Shown: piece by piece, positions 21,816-32,741 of the stretch | How the letters are laid out: each line of letters begins with the position of its first letter | Position numbering within the stretch: position 1 is the stretch's first letter | Origin: Hyposmocoma kahamanoa | Taxonomy: Eukaryota > Arthropoda > Insecta > Lepidoptera > Cosmopterigidae | NCBI RefSeq assembly: GCF_003589595.1 | Contig: NW_020653200.1 | Location: forward strand, 1,027,754 to 1,091,753 | Direction of reading: 5' to 3' | Length of the DNA: 64,000 nucleotides | Translations under genes and position numbers: made by a program | Notes under the pieces: model-generated | Seen by the model: only the letters and a program-made list of their open reading frames with translations | Databases searched by the model: none | Told to the model about the DNA's origin: nothing

Positions 21816-22606
21816 AAAAAAAAAAACAATTTGATTCAACCTCTATTTTAATATCTGTCGAGGTGAAGTTTTATTCGAAATGAAATGTCAATAATAATAA
21901 TAATACTTCGGTCCGTAAATGCGTTTCAAACCAGCTAACAAGCTGAGAAAAATAAAGTAAATAATAATAATTTATTTAAGCCTTTACAAATAATAGTGTG
22001 TAACTAAATAAATGCTAGTTCACCATGTTTGGCTTGTTAGTAATTGACACAAGGTTATCTGTCCCCTGACTTTCAAGCTATACGAATAGCAAACAATCTT
22101 GACAAATTTCACACGTTGCTTGATATCGAACGATATGATGATTGGGGCCTACTCTAGTTTGTTTTTTTTTTATTTATTTATTTATTAAGGCTTTGGCAAA
22201 GCCGTCAGCCTAAACATGAAGTTTAAATATGTATCCGTAAATATGGCCGCCACAAAGAGGATAGGCAATTTGAGGCGGGGCGTGCTTGGATTGACTCGGG
22301 ATTCCTTAAAACGGGCTGATTCGGGTATTTTAGTTCGAGATTCGTATAATTTCGCGTTTTAATCTTCGATTAAGGCACAATAGCACTATCCTATTCCACT
22401 TTAAACTAGATTTCACAAAATAATTGAAAGTCAAAATAAAAACGGCACTTTTCCCTCCAAAAGGTCCAGAGCGAATCCCTCTAGTTTGTCTACGAATTAA
22501 AAAAGTCTACGGTTGTCAGATATGCGTAAGAAAAGTTTTTATTTGCCGCCATTTCGCCAGTCGTAACATGCGATTTCCTGAACACATCATAGAGTACTTA
22601 TAACAT
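21816..22606. other. unassigned sequence with (AAT)n runs
   Basis: (AAT)n at 21890-21904 and 21961-21972, (TTTA)n at 22171-22186. No gene recognised. Confidence 0.4.
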
Positions 22607-22984
22607 CTTAGAATAATAACGCATAAAATGATAGTTTCATATCAAACGAACTGTCACAAGTGAGGCAAAAATCTAATTCATGTAGGCTAGTTTTAGTAGT
22701 AGGTTAATTTTCGGTTTTAGTGAATATTTATATAAAAATACAAGTTGAAACGCGGTACTTCCTTGTGGAATGTGATGTTAGTATCTATTTTATGTTTGTC
22801 TGACGTATTTTTACACTCAATTACCGCACATTTCGTCATTTTTAGCTAAAATTCTTGAGCTGTTTGTGGTGCAAGTTGACCTTGAGCACTGACGACCCGC
22901 CCGCTCGTGTAGGCCCATTGGGAGCGCTTCAATTTGCCTCACTTAACGTGTGCGGACTAGGTTTCCATGCGTTATTATTCTAAG
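22607..22984. mobile_element. 378-bp TIR element with near-perfect 8-bp TSD
   Basis: Termini CTTAGAATAATAACGCAT and its exact inverse (18 bp). A second inverse block inside both ends is 'agtgaggcaaa' and 'tttgcctcact'. Flanks are 'tataacat' (22599-22606) and 'tataatat' (22985-22992), 7 of 8 identical. No ORF inside. A non-autonomous DNA element is the simplest reading; no other copy was found in this window. Confidence 0.7.
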
Positions 22985-22992
22985 TATAATAT

Positions 22993-23944
22993 GTGTATAG
23001 ATAAAGCAGTGTATGTAACTGTACATAATTAGGCATTAAAACACTCGTAGATGTTTTTATGAAATTCGCTTGTGGGCTTATTTCATAAAATCACACTCGT
23101 ATTTTAAAGCATTTAATTATGTAATAGTCACATAAACTACTTTCTATTATTTGTCCTTAATTCATAGTTTCTAGTTTAATTGCATTATAAGTATTTGTAT
23201 AACGAACCCAAATATTCGTTTGTTACGGAAAATTCGCCTGCAATGCACTTTCTGTAAATTTCAAGTTCAAATAATCTCTTATTTCTTGAAAACAGACTGG
23301 CTGACACACGTCTTAGTTCGGGAGATTTCTCGCCCACGCTTACAAAACAGCTTTCCCTCCATAGCGAGTTCTCCTACAAACTTTTGTACATCTGGAAACT
23401 TATGTGTGCCTAGTACAAGCGGCGTATAGATTCCCAAGTTGCGGGTATTTTGTGTACGTTGCGCATTGACTATGACGTTGCGTATTTTAGTCAAAGGTAT
23501 TTTAAATATCGTCGTTTAAACTATATGACATTAAAAATTAGTAAAAAAATAAAACTTGCAGTGGAGAAAAATATAATACGCCATTTAGTTCAATTCCATT
23601 AAAATAATTTTAATATAATATCAGTTGTAATTGTCAATTAAACAATATGAATCACCAATAAATATTCAATCAATATTATTATAACGCGATGGGAGGCCTT
23701 ATGGTCGCGAAAACAACAGTTTTGCCGTTTATAATTATACAAAATGAGTTCAGAAGAATCTAAATTTCTTTATTTAATCAATTCTAAACCAAAACAATAT
23801 CGTACGAATTTTTAAAACATAAGACAAAAGTGCTACATTACTGGCTAAATACAAAAAGTAGTAGGTATCACAAGTTGCGAGGTTATGAGTACTTCAACTG
23901 CACAAAAAATATTATCAAAGTTCTTATATTTACGTTTACTTTAT
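22993..23944. other. unassigned AT-rich sequence
   Basis: No supported feature. Short opposed ORFs at 23220-23494 are shadows of each other with no motif. Confidence 0.4.
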
Positions 23945-24221
23945 TGTCACTGAGGTGTATGGAGCTCAGGAAACAACCGCGTACGTAGGAAGCTGGGTTT
24001 ATTACTGGTTTACAAAAGGTGCGGCGGTTTACATATATATAATCCCTTCCACACTAACCTTGGAACCTAGCAACAAAGAAAAAATATTATCAATATAAAA
24101 TACAAATAGAACTTAGAGTGACAAACACGGGCGAAACGTTATATACTATAACCAGTTTTAGTATATAACGTTTCGCCCGTTTTACTAAAACCAGTTTTTG
24201 TATATAACCCACACAGTAACA
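23945..24221 (-). repeat. putative 3' LTR of the Ty3/gypsy element
   Basis: On the minus strand it would begin TGTTACTG (24221) and end CAGTGACA (23945), near-perfect inverted ends of the TG...CA type. Inside are a hairpin (24127-24180), a TATA-like 'attatatatatg' (about 24032-24043) and an 'aataaac' polyadenylation-type signal near 24000. Directly upstream on the minus strand is a purine tract (24270-24290). No second LTR is in the window, so the limits are inferred. Confidence 0.55.
24127..24180. repeat. perfect hairpin in the LTR, 21-22-bp arms
   Basis: 'acgggcgaaacgttatatac' is followed about 12 bases later by its exact inverse. A direct repeat of 'accagttt(t)agtatataac' follows at 24189. 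It falls in U3, upstream of the TATA-like box. Confidence 0.85.
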
Positions 24222-24329
24222 GTCCCCGGCGGGGAGCCCGGAGGAGATGTCGGTGGGGAGCCTTCTTCCCCGACACAATCCGCCCACATTTCGTCTTCAC
24301 CGTCTCACCTCTGGTACTGGCTCGCTAGT

Positions 24330-25313
24330 CTACACTGTCTCATTATTTACTGGGGAAGGTTCCAGTGTACTAGAAGTATCAGTGGTTTTAGACCTTGGCG
24401 AAGTTGGATATGAAGGTGATTGTGCTGGAGGTATTGAGTCATTCACATCATTCATACTAGGAATATAATTTGCACCTTTATGCTTCAGCAATTGATCCAT
24501 ATGCCGCACACAATAAGAACCAGTTTTATGTATGTATATTTTAAACATTTTATTTCCAACTTTTTCTTTTAATATACCTAACTCCCAACTCTCCTTTCTT
24601 GCACTATACCATCGAACCCAAACCCTATCACCTATGTCGAACCATAGTCGATGTTCCGGTACCGGACATTGCTCGTGCGCATTATTATCGGACGGTAATA
24701 TTAAATCGACCCGCGACCTTAAATTCCTACTAAACATTAATTTGGCAGGGTTCGTTCCACTCGTACAGCGCACAGTATTTCTGTTCTCAAACAAATAACC
24801 ACATAGGGTGTCATGTAATAATTGTTGCGACATATTTTCATATTAAAAAAAAAAAACACAGAATCATACGTTTATAATTATTGACTCAGCCTGGCCATTG
24901 CTATTTGGGTGTAAAATAGGAGAATTCAAGTATTTTACTGCATTGTTGGGACAAAAACGTCTAAACTCGGCGCAATTAATTTCGGTTCGTCATTATCGGA
25001 AACTAATACGTTCGGTGTACCGGAATACGAAAACAAGTACGTCAACTTAGAAATCAGCGCTTGTGTAATGGTGCTATTATTCATTTGTAAACAATCCAGC
25101 CACTTGCTGAATGCGTCGACCACAACAAGATACACTCGTTGCCCTATTGACATGTAGCCGAAATGAACGCGGTTCCACACTCCAGGTGGGCGAGGCCAGC
25201 TCGAGGGCGCCTCGCGCGGTGGACTGGCTCGCAGTGAGATGCATGTGGCGCATGCAGCGCTGCAGCGCTTGATGTCCGCGTCGATCCCCGGCCACCACAT
25301 TCGGCTGCGTGCA
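24330..25313 (-). pseudogene. Ty3/gypsy pol fragment: integrase
   Basis: Reads from 25313 down. First comes the integrase zinc-binding end and core start ('RMWWPGIDADIKRC', 'CATCISLRA', 'LVVVDAFSKWLDC', 'LVSDND'), then, after a frameshift near 24975, the core Glu region ('CAEFRRFC', 'HPNSNGQAES'), then a stop and a poly-A run near 24845. The C-terminal part (24833-24330) has 'PAKLMFSRNLRSRVDL', 'FDIGDRVWVRWYSARKESW' and 'YCVRHMDQLL'. The segment that should hold the first catalytic Asp ('VHFGYMSIGQ') appears to have lost it. Protease, RT and RNase H are absent because the sequence stops at the SINE junction at 25314. Inactive. Confidence 0.9.
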
Positions 25314-25314
25314 T

Positions 25315-25530
25315 TGCCTCCGTGGCCGAACGGTTGCCACGCCGGACTGCCATGCAGAGGTCCTGGGTTCGATTCCCAGGCCGGGAGAAATATGTGTATG
25401 GCCTACATTTATTTCTCTCGTGAGTTTGGGTGTAATTTGTGGTTGTTTATGTGTGTGTCCATGGCACCCGCGACACAGGGTTTCCCTAGTGCGGGGCTGT
25501 GTTGAGTGTGTGCGTTATTATTATTTCATT
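25315..25530 (+). mobile_element. tRNA-derived SINE, copy 2, at the pol breakpoint
   Basis: A box TGGCCGAACGG and B box GGTTCGATTCC intact; body and (ATT)n tail as in copy 1. Gypsy pol lies immediately to the left. Rep-F, not pol, lies to the right, so the SINE marks a breakpoint rather than a simple insertion. Confidence 0.92.
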
Positions 25531-25539
25531 TTTAATTTT

Positions 25540-25720
25540 TTTTTTGTATGTATGTTACGCGATAACTCCGCCGTTTGTGAACCAATTTTGATGATTCTTT
25601 TTTTGTTGGAAAGAAGGTACCTCAAATGTGGTCCCATTTAAATTTCAAGAAAATATTCCACCTCTAAGGGTGACAAACTAGGGGATAAATGACTTTTAAG
25701 GTCGATTTTTTCGTCCGTTA
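25540..25720 (+). repeat. Rep-F fragment
   Basis: 'gtatgtatgttacgcgataa', 'gtttgtgaaccaatttt', 'gattctttttttgttgg' and 'gtggtcccatttaa' match 38546-38720. The 5' end is missing at the SINE join. Confidence 0.8.
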
Positions 25721-26284
25721 CAAAGGCACATTTGTAATTAACAAAGCACTAATTAGTATTCTGAAAACATATCGAAATGCATACTGTATGCGATGACACA
25801 CGTACCAGACCCGGAGTCTAGCTCCATAGTAACAAGCTTTGTGCCCAACTTTAATTTAATATAAATAGATTTTGTTGAGACATACCTCAAACTAAAATTT
25901 TTACATTCCTCGCAGCACCATCCGGTGGAAATGTCGTGCAAAAGATTACATGTAGCGTGTTTTTAGTGGATATATGTATTCTGAATTTTTTTAGATATTT
26001 TCCAGTTTTACCCCTTGTTAGTTCTTGTAATCCATAACGATTGATGTGCCAATGCATATCATTAATTGCACGTTTATGCCCCGGTATGATTTAACTATTC
26101 TCCCAATAGTTATCAATACCACAAGTTTAAAAATGGTTCGATAGCAAAGATAGTACTTATGCATCAGTGACATGTGCGTGCTGGCTGTACTCGCTTATAC
26201 TTAAGAGTTTCTATTTAACAAAGATTAGAGATAGAGAACTATTTAAGATGTTTACGCGATAGCGTAATCTAACACGTGGGAAAA
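25721..26284. other. unassigned sequence
   Basis: No supported gene. The minus ORF 25753-25941 has no recognised motif. Confidence 0.4.
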
Positions 26285-26520
26285 ACATTCAGGACTGCGT
26301 TCTGTCGATTTCAACCAGCATCCCTCTTCTCCGCCTCCCCTTATTGGTTTTCTAGTCCATGGTAACGGAACCTCTTCGTTCGGTATGCTTGCCTGGTAAA
26401 AGCGTTGCCATGGAGACGAATCGCTCTGCAAATGCAGCTACCGACCGTTATTACCACTTGTTATAATATAGAAAAGGTTTAATTATTTGTTTTTTATTTC
26501 AAATAATCTCAACTTATTAT
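26285..26520 (+). repeat. Rep-E dispersed repeat copy
   Basis: 'ctgtcgatttcaaccagcat', 'taacggaacctcttcgttcg', 'gtatgcttgcctggtaaaag', 'cgttgccatggagacgaatc', ending 'atttcaaataatctcaa'. The same order occurs at 27850-28115 and 36030-36420. Confidence 0.85.
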
Positions 26521-27159
26521 TCATCTGTATTAAATTTCTCTCTTATATCATCTGATCATCTGATAAAAAACTTTAATAACTTTTTATTTGGATCACTACT
26601 GGGGTTATTTTGTTTTTTGTTGTGTAGCTTTATTTCTCGACACTAGTATTACAAATTAAGAGGCTTTGAGTTATCCAACTCTAAGACATTATTTAATTAT
26701 TTATTTACGTTCTACTATAATTTACGTTTACTCATCCGGAAGTATATATTTTGCCGTGTTTATTGCTCATTAAGAGCAAATTATAATGATCCCAAAAAGT
26801 AAGCTTCTCATCAAAATATACGCCCAAGTCTTTAGCAACCGACTTTCTCTGGAGTGATGCACCCTCGATAAAGTAATCAAAATGTACATTTTGTAATTCA
26901 GTCTTTTATTGGAATATTTCGAATAATTTAGAATAAAAAACACTACTTATTCTAATTCTATTTAGAATTAAATAAACTGTTCTAAACTGGACATGGGTAA
27001 ATTTACAATTACGAAAAAAATCAACAGTATTATATTTTTGTCTATATGTCAGAACTGATAGACTAAAATTAACAATTTATTAGATGCTAATACGTATACG
27101 AGTTTAATCTCAGCTTTACCTTAAAACAGACACATGCCATACACGTACTTATTCGAGCT
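26521..27159. other. unassigned AT-rich sequence
   Basis: Nothing recognised. Confidence 0.4.
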
Positions 27160-27300
27160 AGCAAGCACGGTGCAGTCCCTTTCTAAATCTTCAAGTTTCC
27201 ATAAATCTCTTGTATGACATAGTAATACAGGTTTTATTCAGATTATTGATTCTATTCGGTGAATATGGGTTTTGTTTTAGTTCCACATCTCTTACATTTC
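27160..27300 (+). repeat. Rep-E head fragment
   Basis: 'ataaatctcttgtatgacat' and 'ggtgaatatgggttttg' parallel 36080-36165 ('caatctcttgtatgatatt'). Confidence 0.45.
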
Positions 27301-27849
27301 AGCGATTGGGAGAAATGAAACATTGAGTGGAATAAGTATGTTGCTTATTTAGTGCTAAATACGTTGAGGTAATTGTAATTTTGCCAAAATTGAATTAAGT
27401 ATGTTAACACATCTGTAACAGAACAAGTGTTTACGTTTGAAGAAAAATTGTAAAATACACAAAGTTTATTTGATACGTCATAAATTTGAACTAAAATTTA
27501 AAAACAATTTAAATCCATTTCCAGTAACATTACAAGAAGCACAATTGCGTAAGTGTAGCACCAAATGAGCGACGTGTATAACATATTCTAGTTTGTATCG
27601 TGAATTTATCGAGTGGACATTTGAATGACATACCATAAGTCTTTCCAGTTCTGTCCGTTGTTTGTAGTAGTGACTAAAACGGATGATAATATGTCAAAGC
27701 AGGATTTTTGCATTTGTATAACTTTACTTTTCTCGCAATATATTTACGTGGCAACAACATGCGCAAGCGACATACGAGTTCTGGCTTCAACCCGCTTATA
27801 CAGCCGCCATCCAGTGTTTAAAATAATTAACAAAATTTAAAGTTCCCGC
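27301..27849. other. unassigned sequence
   Basis: A 71-aa ORF (27625-27840) has a hydrophobic middle but no motif; probably chance. Confidence 0.4.
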
Positions 27850-28113
27850 GATATTGAGATGCAACAAGTGGAAAAGTCGTTTTGGTCTGTTTTCTGTCGG
27901 TTTCAACCTGTATCCCGCTTCCCGTATTGATTTGTTTAGTCCTTGATTACGGGAACTCTTCGTTCGGTATGTTCTCCTGGTGAAAACGTTGCCATGGAGA
28001 CAAATAGTTCTGCAGTTACAGATGGTTTACAGCTGCCGGCTATTGTACCACAAAACTTATCGCGAGATTATTCTTTGTTTATGTCCATAACAATTCGTTT
28101 TTTTATTTGAAAT
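27850..28113 (+). repeat. Rep-E dispersed repeat copy
   Basis: 'ttctgtcggtttcaacctgt', 'ttacgggaactcttcgttcg', 'cgttgccatggagacaaat', 'tttttatttgaaat'. Confidence 0.85.
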
Positions 28114-28178
28114 ACCGGAATTCGAACCCAGGACCTTTTTGTCCACATTAAAAACTATTGGACCACCATGGTCGTCAT
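28114..28178 (-). mobile_element. tRNA-like sequence (SINE head or tRNA pseudogene)
   Basis: Minus strand: 'gacgaccatggtggtccaat', 'ctgggttcgaattccggt'. The B box GGTTCGAATTCC is good, while the A box is weak. It joins directly to the end of Rep-E. No clear acceptor stem. Confidence 0.5.
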
Positions 28179-28399
28179 GTTACGTACGCGTATCATTGTC
28201 AACCATTCCTTAGGAGTACTGAAAAATAAATAAGACGTTTTAGTTGAATTAGCAGCTCAAAATTGGCTATATGCTAGCAAGAGATAATTAAAAGATATTA
28301 ATGTAGCTTTATAAATACGTACACATATGTGTAAATTATAATTTAATTTTATAATTCTTTCGTTGGATCAAGTACCAAGTACCAATTCTTTCGTTTCAA

Positions 28400-28590
28400 A
28401 AAAATATGTAATACGATGACTGTTGTTCGCCTTTACGAAGAAAGTGTGGAACAACGCCGAAATAAACGCTCGAAACACATGACCTCAAACAGTCTAAGTC
28501 GACGACTAAAGTTCTCTCTTACTTTACGTACCTATGTTGTATAACGAATATATACTCTGGTGTGCGTCTAGGCCACGTTTAAACTAGCTA
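28400..28590 (+). repeat. Rep-A fragment
   Basis: 'tgttcgcctttacgaagaaa', 'gaaataaacgctcgaaacac', 'ttactttacgtacctatg', then 'gtctaggccacg'. Covers the first half of the unit. Confidence 0.75.
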
Positions 28591-29051
28591 TGGGTAATTG
28601 CCGGCCATCAAACAAAGAATCAAGTGCACTCTTTGCTTTATTACTAAAATTTTTTGGCATGCGCGGCTCACATTTCCCTACCACCCGCGGCTATTCGGCG
28701 CACCGCGCGCGCGTGAAGCGAAATCAATTTCTTTCTTATTTCGATAGTTATTTAAATAATGTTGCACAATAATTAGTGTTTCAGAAAATACATACCAGAG
28801 TTTTATTTCATGCGCGCGCGTCTGTGTATGAGTGTGTGTGTGGTCTTATCATGAGCACAAATACTCTTGTTTAACAGGTTATTATAGTCTTTATATGGTA
28901 ACCGAAAATCTTTGCATAAATGAAGTTTGGATTTAACATTAGAGCAAACAATGTAATTATGGCTTAGTTACGTTGCATATGAGTGACCCGGAGTAAAAAC
29001 AATTTGGGAATGTCGTCTTAACACTGTTAAAAGAATATACAGTTAACGAAC
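28591..29051. other. unassigned sequence; GC-rich patch and GT run
   Basis: A 60-aa ORF (28590-28772) without motif. A GC/GT-rich stretch at 28812-28842 ('gcgcgcgcgtctgtgtatg'). Confidence 0.4.
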
Positions 29052-31356
29052 TTGTCTCCACTGGTAAGCTCCTATCTTTACGAATTAACAGAATTAGGAT
29101 TCCAATGTTGTATTAATCAGTACACCAGAATTGAAACGACTAAAAGAGGCACTTCAAAAACATGCATAGATATTTATGCGCACTGTACTGTAGCTGAGCG
29201 AAATAGCCGTAGTCTCACAATAAGATCAGCTGTGGTGAAAGATGCGGTGGTCGACCATTTTATAACCGGTTTAGCGCTTTTTCATATACCTGAACCAAAT
29301 GAAATTCTTAATTACATATTGAATGTGTTTGAAAACATATACAGTAAGTGTAAAGAAAGTAAAAATATATATTTAAATAGGATAAAAAATGTAATTGGAT
29401 ATCTAATAAGTTAATTGATATGACTAGAATGAAAAATAAACTTCTAAAATTGCATTTATCAGATGTAACAAATAAAAAAATGAGTTAATATACAAAAGGT
29501 ATAGAAATAGAACAAATAAACTCATGAATAAAGCCAGAAATAATTCGATAAAAAAAGAAATCCATTGTAATTTGAAAAATCCAAAGAAAATGTGGGAAAT
29601 TGTAAATAGGTTATCAGGTAGGGTTGTACAGGTCATTAACGAAGTACTTATTAAGTACTTCAGTATGCAAACTAAAGACTTACCAAATAAATTTGCAAAA
29701 GGTTTCGGAAATAACGTACAAAAATCTATTTAATAACTGTACTACACCATTGCTTGACAAAATAACGTATATGAATACGCCAAGCGTCTCATTTAAATTA
29801 AAGAAAATAAATGAAAATATATTGATAAAAATAATTGAAGGTATTAACTCCAATAAGAGTCCTGGTATAGATAAAATAAGGGCAAACGACATTAAATACA
29901 TTGCCTTGGATATAGCACCTGTTCTAAAACATTTAATAAATAGCTGCATAAATAATAACATCAACTTATCCTGATAGATTAAAAATAGGTGTTATTAGAC
30001 CAATACATAAGAAAGGTAGCTTCACTGACACTAACAATTATAGGCCCATTACAATATTATCCTGTATTGACAAGATTATAGAAAAATATATAGGGACGGA
30101 AATTAATGAGTTCTTGTCAAACAATCAGATCATTAATGAGAAGCAATTCCGATTTCAAAAAAATAAAAGCACCACCAAACTATTGTCTTTATTTTCGGAT
30201 GAAGTAAATGGCTCCAAATGATAAAAAACATGTACTAGCAGTTTTGATAGATTTTAGTAAGGCATTTGATGCGCTAAATTATGAAACATTATATACAAAA
30301 ATGGAGCAAAATGGTATACAGGGCCCAATGTTGAGTTGGTTTAAAAATTATCATCAAAAAAGTAGTAAGACTGTCAGTATAAACGGTGAAAATAGTGACC
30401 TATTACCAACAGTATGCGGCACGGCCCAAGGCTCAATTCTAGGCCCAACCGAATATCTAATTTATGTGAACGATATATGCAACGTATTACGAGAGAGCTC
30501 AGTATACCAGTTCGCTGATGACACTTGTTTGTTAACCGCGCACAAAGATTTAAAAGTCGCCCAACACATGATGCAGCAAGAATTTGATAACTGTGTAAAC
30601 GGGCACATGATGTGGGTCTATCTATTAATTTTCAAAAAGCCAAGCTCTTACATATACAGTCACCATACTTAAAATGTAAACATTTAGCGCAAGTTGTAGC
30701 TTAAAATCATAATTGTATGCATCATCTGCCCATAAACTGTCATTGTAAACCATTAGAATTGGTAAAGGAACATGTGTATCTCGGATTAAAAATTGACCAT
30801 AAATTTAATTGGGGCCCACATGTTGAACATGTATGTAATAAGCTTAGGGCGGTACTTTCCAAGTTATGTACACTCAAAAAAAACTACCATATAATACATT
30901 GAGAATGTTATATTTGGCACTGGCTGACTCTATAATTAATTATTGTATTTCGAGGTTTGATCGTACGTACAAAACATTCCTACAGAATATTTATAGCCTT
31001 CAAATAAGATTGCTTAAGATTATGACCAACTATTTCAGTACTGTAATGTAATGAATGTCTTTGATAAAGTTAAATTAGCAATCACAACCAAAGATTGTGG
31101 AAAAATAAAGTCGTTAAAAATTAAAATTAGACCGAATTCATTACGTACACAATCACATCTACCTACGTATGATATACCTAAATATAACAATAATTATGGT
31201 AAAAGAGTTTGGTTGTGTGAACTTCCTGTGATATTAAATAGCTTACCAAAAGATCTTATAAATGAAATAACAGATAAAAGTCAAAAACAAATTAAAAAGA
31301 TTTTACATGAAAGATCAATATCAGAGGAGCCATACGCAAACTGGTCATTAATTTAA
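29052..31356 (+). pseudogene. LINE ORF2 remnant: endonuclease end, RT, C-terminus
   Basis: A 2.3-kb decayed non-LTR element. In order: the end of the AP-type endonuclease (29060-29180: 'GFQCCINQYTRIETTKRGTS', 'CIDIYAH'); the linker (29524-29974: 'NSNKSPGIDKIRANDIK'); RT fingers near 29985-30180 ('IRPIHKKGSFTDTNNYRPI'); palm A 'DFSKAFD' (30250-30270); palm B 'GTAQGSILGP'; palm C 'FADD' (30511-30522); then the thumb ('EHVYLGLKIDHKFNWGPHV') and a C-terminal tail with 'WLCELPVILNSLPKDLI' ending at 31356. At least six frame changes or stops separate these parts. The catalytic Asp residues survive. Clade not assigned beyond jockey/CR1-like. The AT-rich sequence to about 31490 is probably its 3' UTR. 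Confidence 0.93.
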
Positions 31357-31490
31357 TTGTTGTACCTTACATATTAACGCAACTCACTAGAAAAGGATAA
31401 ATAATTTTTAATTTTAAGATTCTACCTTGAATGTACTGTAACTTGTTATTAAAATTTGTGATAAACAGTTTTAAATTTTAAATATTTTTT

Positions 31491-31829
31491 TAACAGTCAA
31501 CACCTCGCTTAATTTGTTTAATTCTACCGTAGGAAATAAAAGTGGTTTGTGTACACAAACTTTTAATATTAGTGGTTGCGCCCTTTCCAACGGAAGCAAG
31601 TTTAACACTGAAGCCCCGGCCCAAATGGTGCCCATTTATTTTTGCAAAAGGGTTAATATGTGAACATAATCCAAATGAAACATGAGAACTAAAGCCTTGC
31701 AGACCTCGCCTAGAAGCAATGGCTAAGAGAATACTTGCCTTTGGGTACATTGTGGTCGTGGTGAACGACCAACTCTCTCCTTGACAATGAATACGATGGC
31801 AATCTATCTACGAAAAAATCTCATGCGTC
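31491..31829. other. unassigned sequence with an unrecognised ORF
   Basis: An 86-aa minus ORF (31490-31750) and an opposing open stretch. Less AT-rich than its flanks. No homology recognised. Confidence 0.35.
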
Positions 31830-32305
31830 ATGGAATATGTATATTATCTAAATTACCGCTAGGAGTACTATCATATTTTGTACCTCAGAAATGACTGTTG
31901 TTATAGTGTGCATTTAATCGTCTTAACATAATAATATCAAATATTAATAATGTGTAATCAGAATCCAAACTACGCTGGCAGTCCGTTTACGATGGATACG
32001 AGGAACAACGAGGAATTACATACCTATATTTATAGGGTACAATCGGACATGTGCACTCAAAAGTCACCCACGTGGCCTCATGTAAAGTTGGTACAGAAGT
32101 AACTTGCTCCAAGTTGACAACAAAGTTCTCTCGCTTTTACGTACTGTTTATATCTGACATGCGCACTGAAATGCACACCACGTGGCTGACCTAAAAAAAT
32201 TTGGAGTAAATACTGCACACGGAAGAGTATATGGTCTGTGGTACTGCATTTCTTTAGCGTACTTTACAGCGTCATGTAAACTTGGTAAAAGTGTTAATTT
32301 GCCCC
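31830..32305 (+). repeat. Rep-A copy
   Basis: Two partial units: 'cagtccgtttacgatgg', 'tatttatagggtacaat', 'ggacatgtgcactc', 'acccacgtgg', then a second 'tgacatgcgcactgaaatg', 'ccacgtggctgacct', 'cagcgtcatgtaaacttggt'. The upstream 'actgttgttatagtgtgca' matches the flank of the 3841 array. Confidence 0.8.
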
Positions 32306-32640
32306 TGTTAGACATCCAGGTGGAGAAGGATGCGCGTATTTACGCGGCGGTGAAAGCTGCGCCGCCGAAAGTGCGGTGGCAGGAGCGCCGACGTACGTTC
32401 GAAAAGTGGCGCGAGAGGCTGGAGCAGCCGTGGATTCCTCGCCAACATGTCGTCGACACGATTCTGCCCAACCTCAAAGTCTGGCTGAAAGAGTGCCGAT
32501 GTTAATAGGGCGGAGGCTCCGTTTGTAAGATTAAGTATGTAAATTTGGCAGCCGCGAGGAGGCGACTACCACGGGGTGTGGCCCGCTTCAAAACAAAGAT
32601 GCCTACTGTTGATCTGAATTCTATATCGGTGTACTAGGGC
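32306..32640 (+). pseudogene. GC-rich fragment, probable LINE ORF2 C-terminus
   Basis: Open from within Rep-A to TAA at 32503-32505. The non-repeat part has 'EKDARIYAAVKAAPPKVRWQ', 'ERRRTFEKWRERLEQP' and 'ILPNLKVWLKECRC'. The 'RR.T...W..R' pattern followed by 'ILP...W' resembles the C-terminal part of R1-type LINE ORF2, but this is a weak call. It is distinctly GC-richer than its surroundings. The following sequence to 32640 ('gcagccgcgaggaggcgact') may be its 3' UTR. It could instead be a fragment of another retroelement or gene. Confidence 0.4.
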
Positions 32641-32741
32641 ACATAAACCAAGTAAACTACGCCATATGCAACACATATACATCTAATTTATCTTGCCCGC
32701 AGTCCGCAGAAACTCACTTAGCCTCAGTAGGTAGGTAAAAT

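Noticed and set aside
24127..24180. Bacterial-style terminator hairpin
   Set aside because: It lies in a putative LTR of a eukaryotic retroelement and has no T tract in the appropriate place.
25077..25641. Several overlapping ORFs spanning the pol/SINE junction
   Set aside because: They read through a tRNA-derived SINE in three frames. Only the integrase frame has homology.
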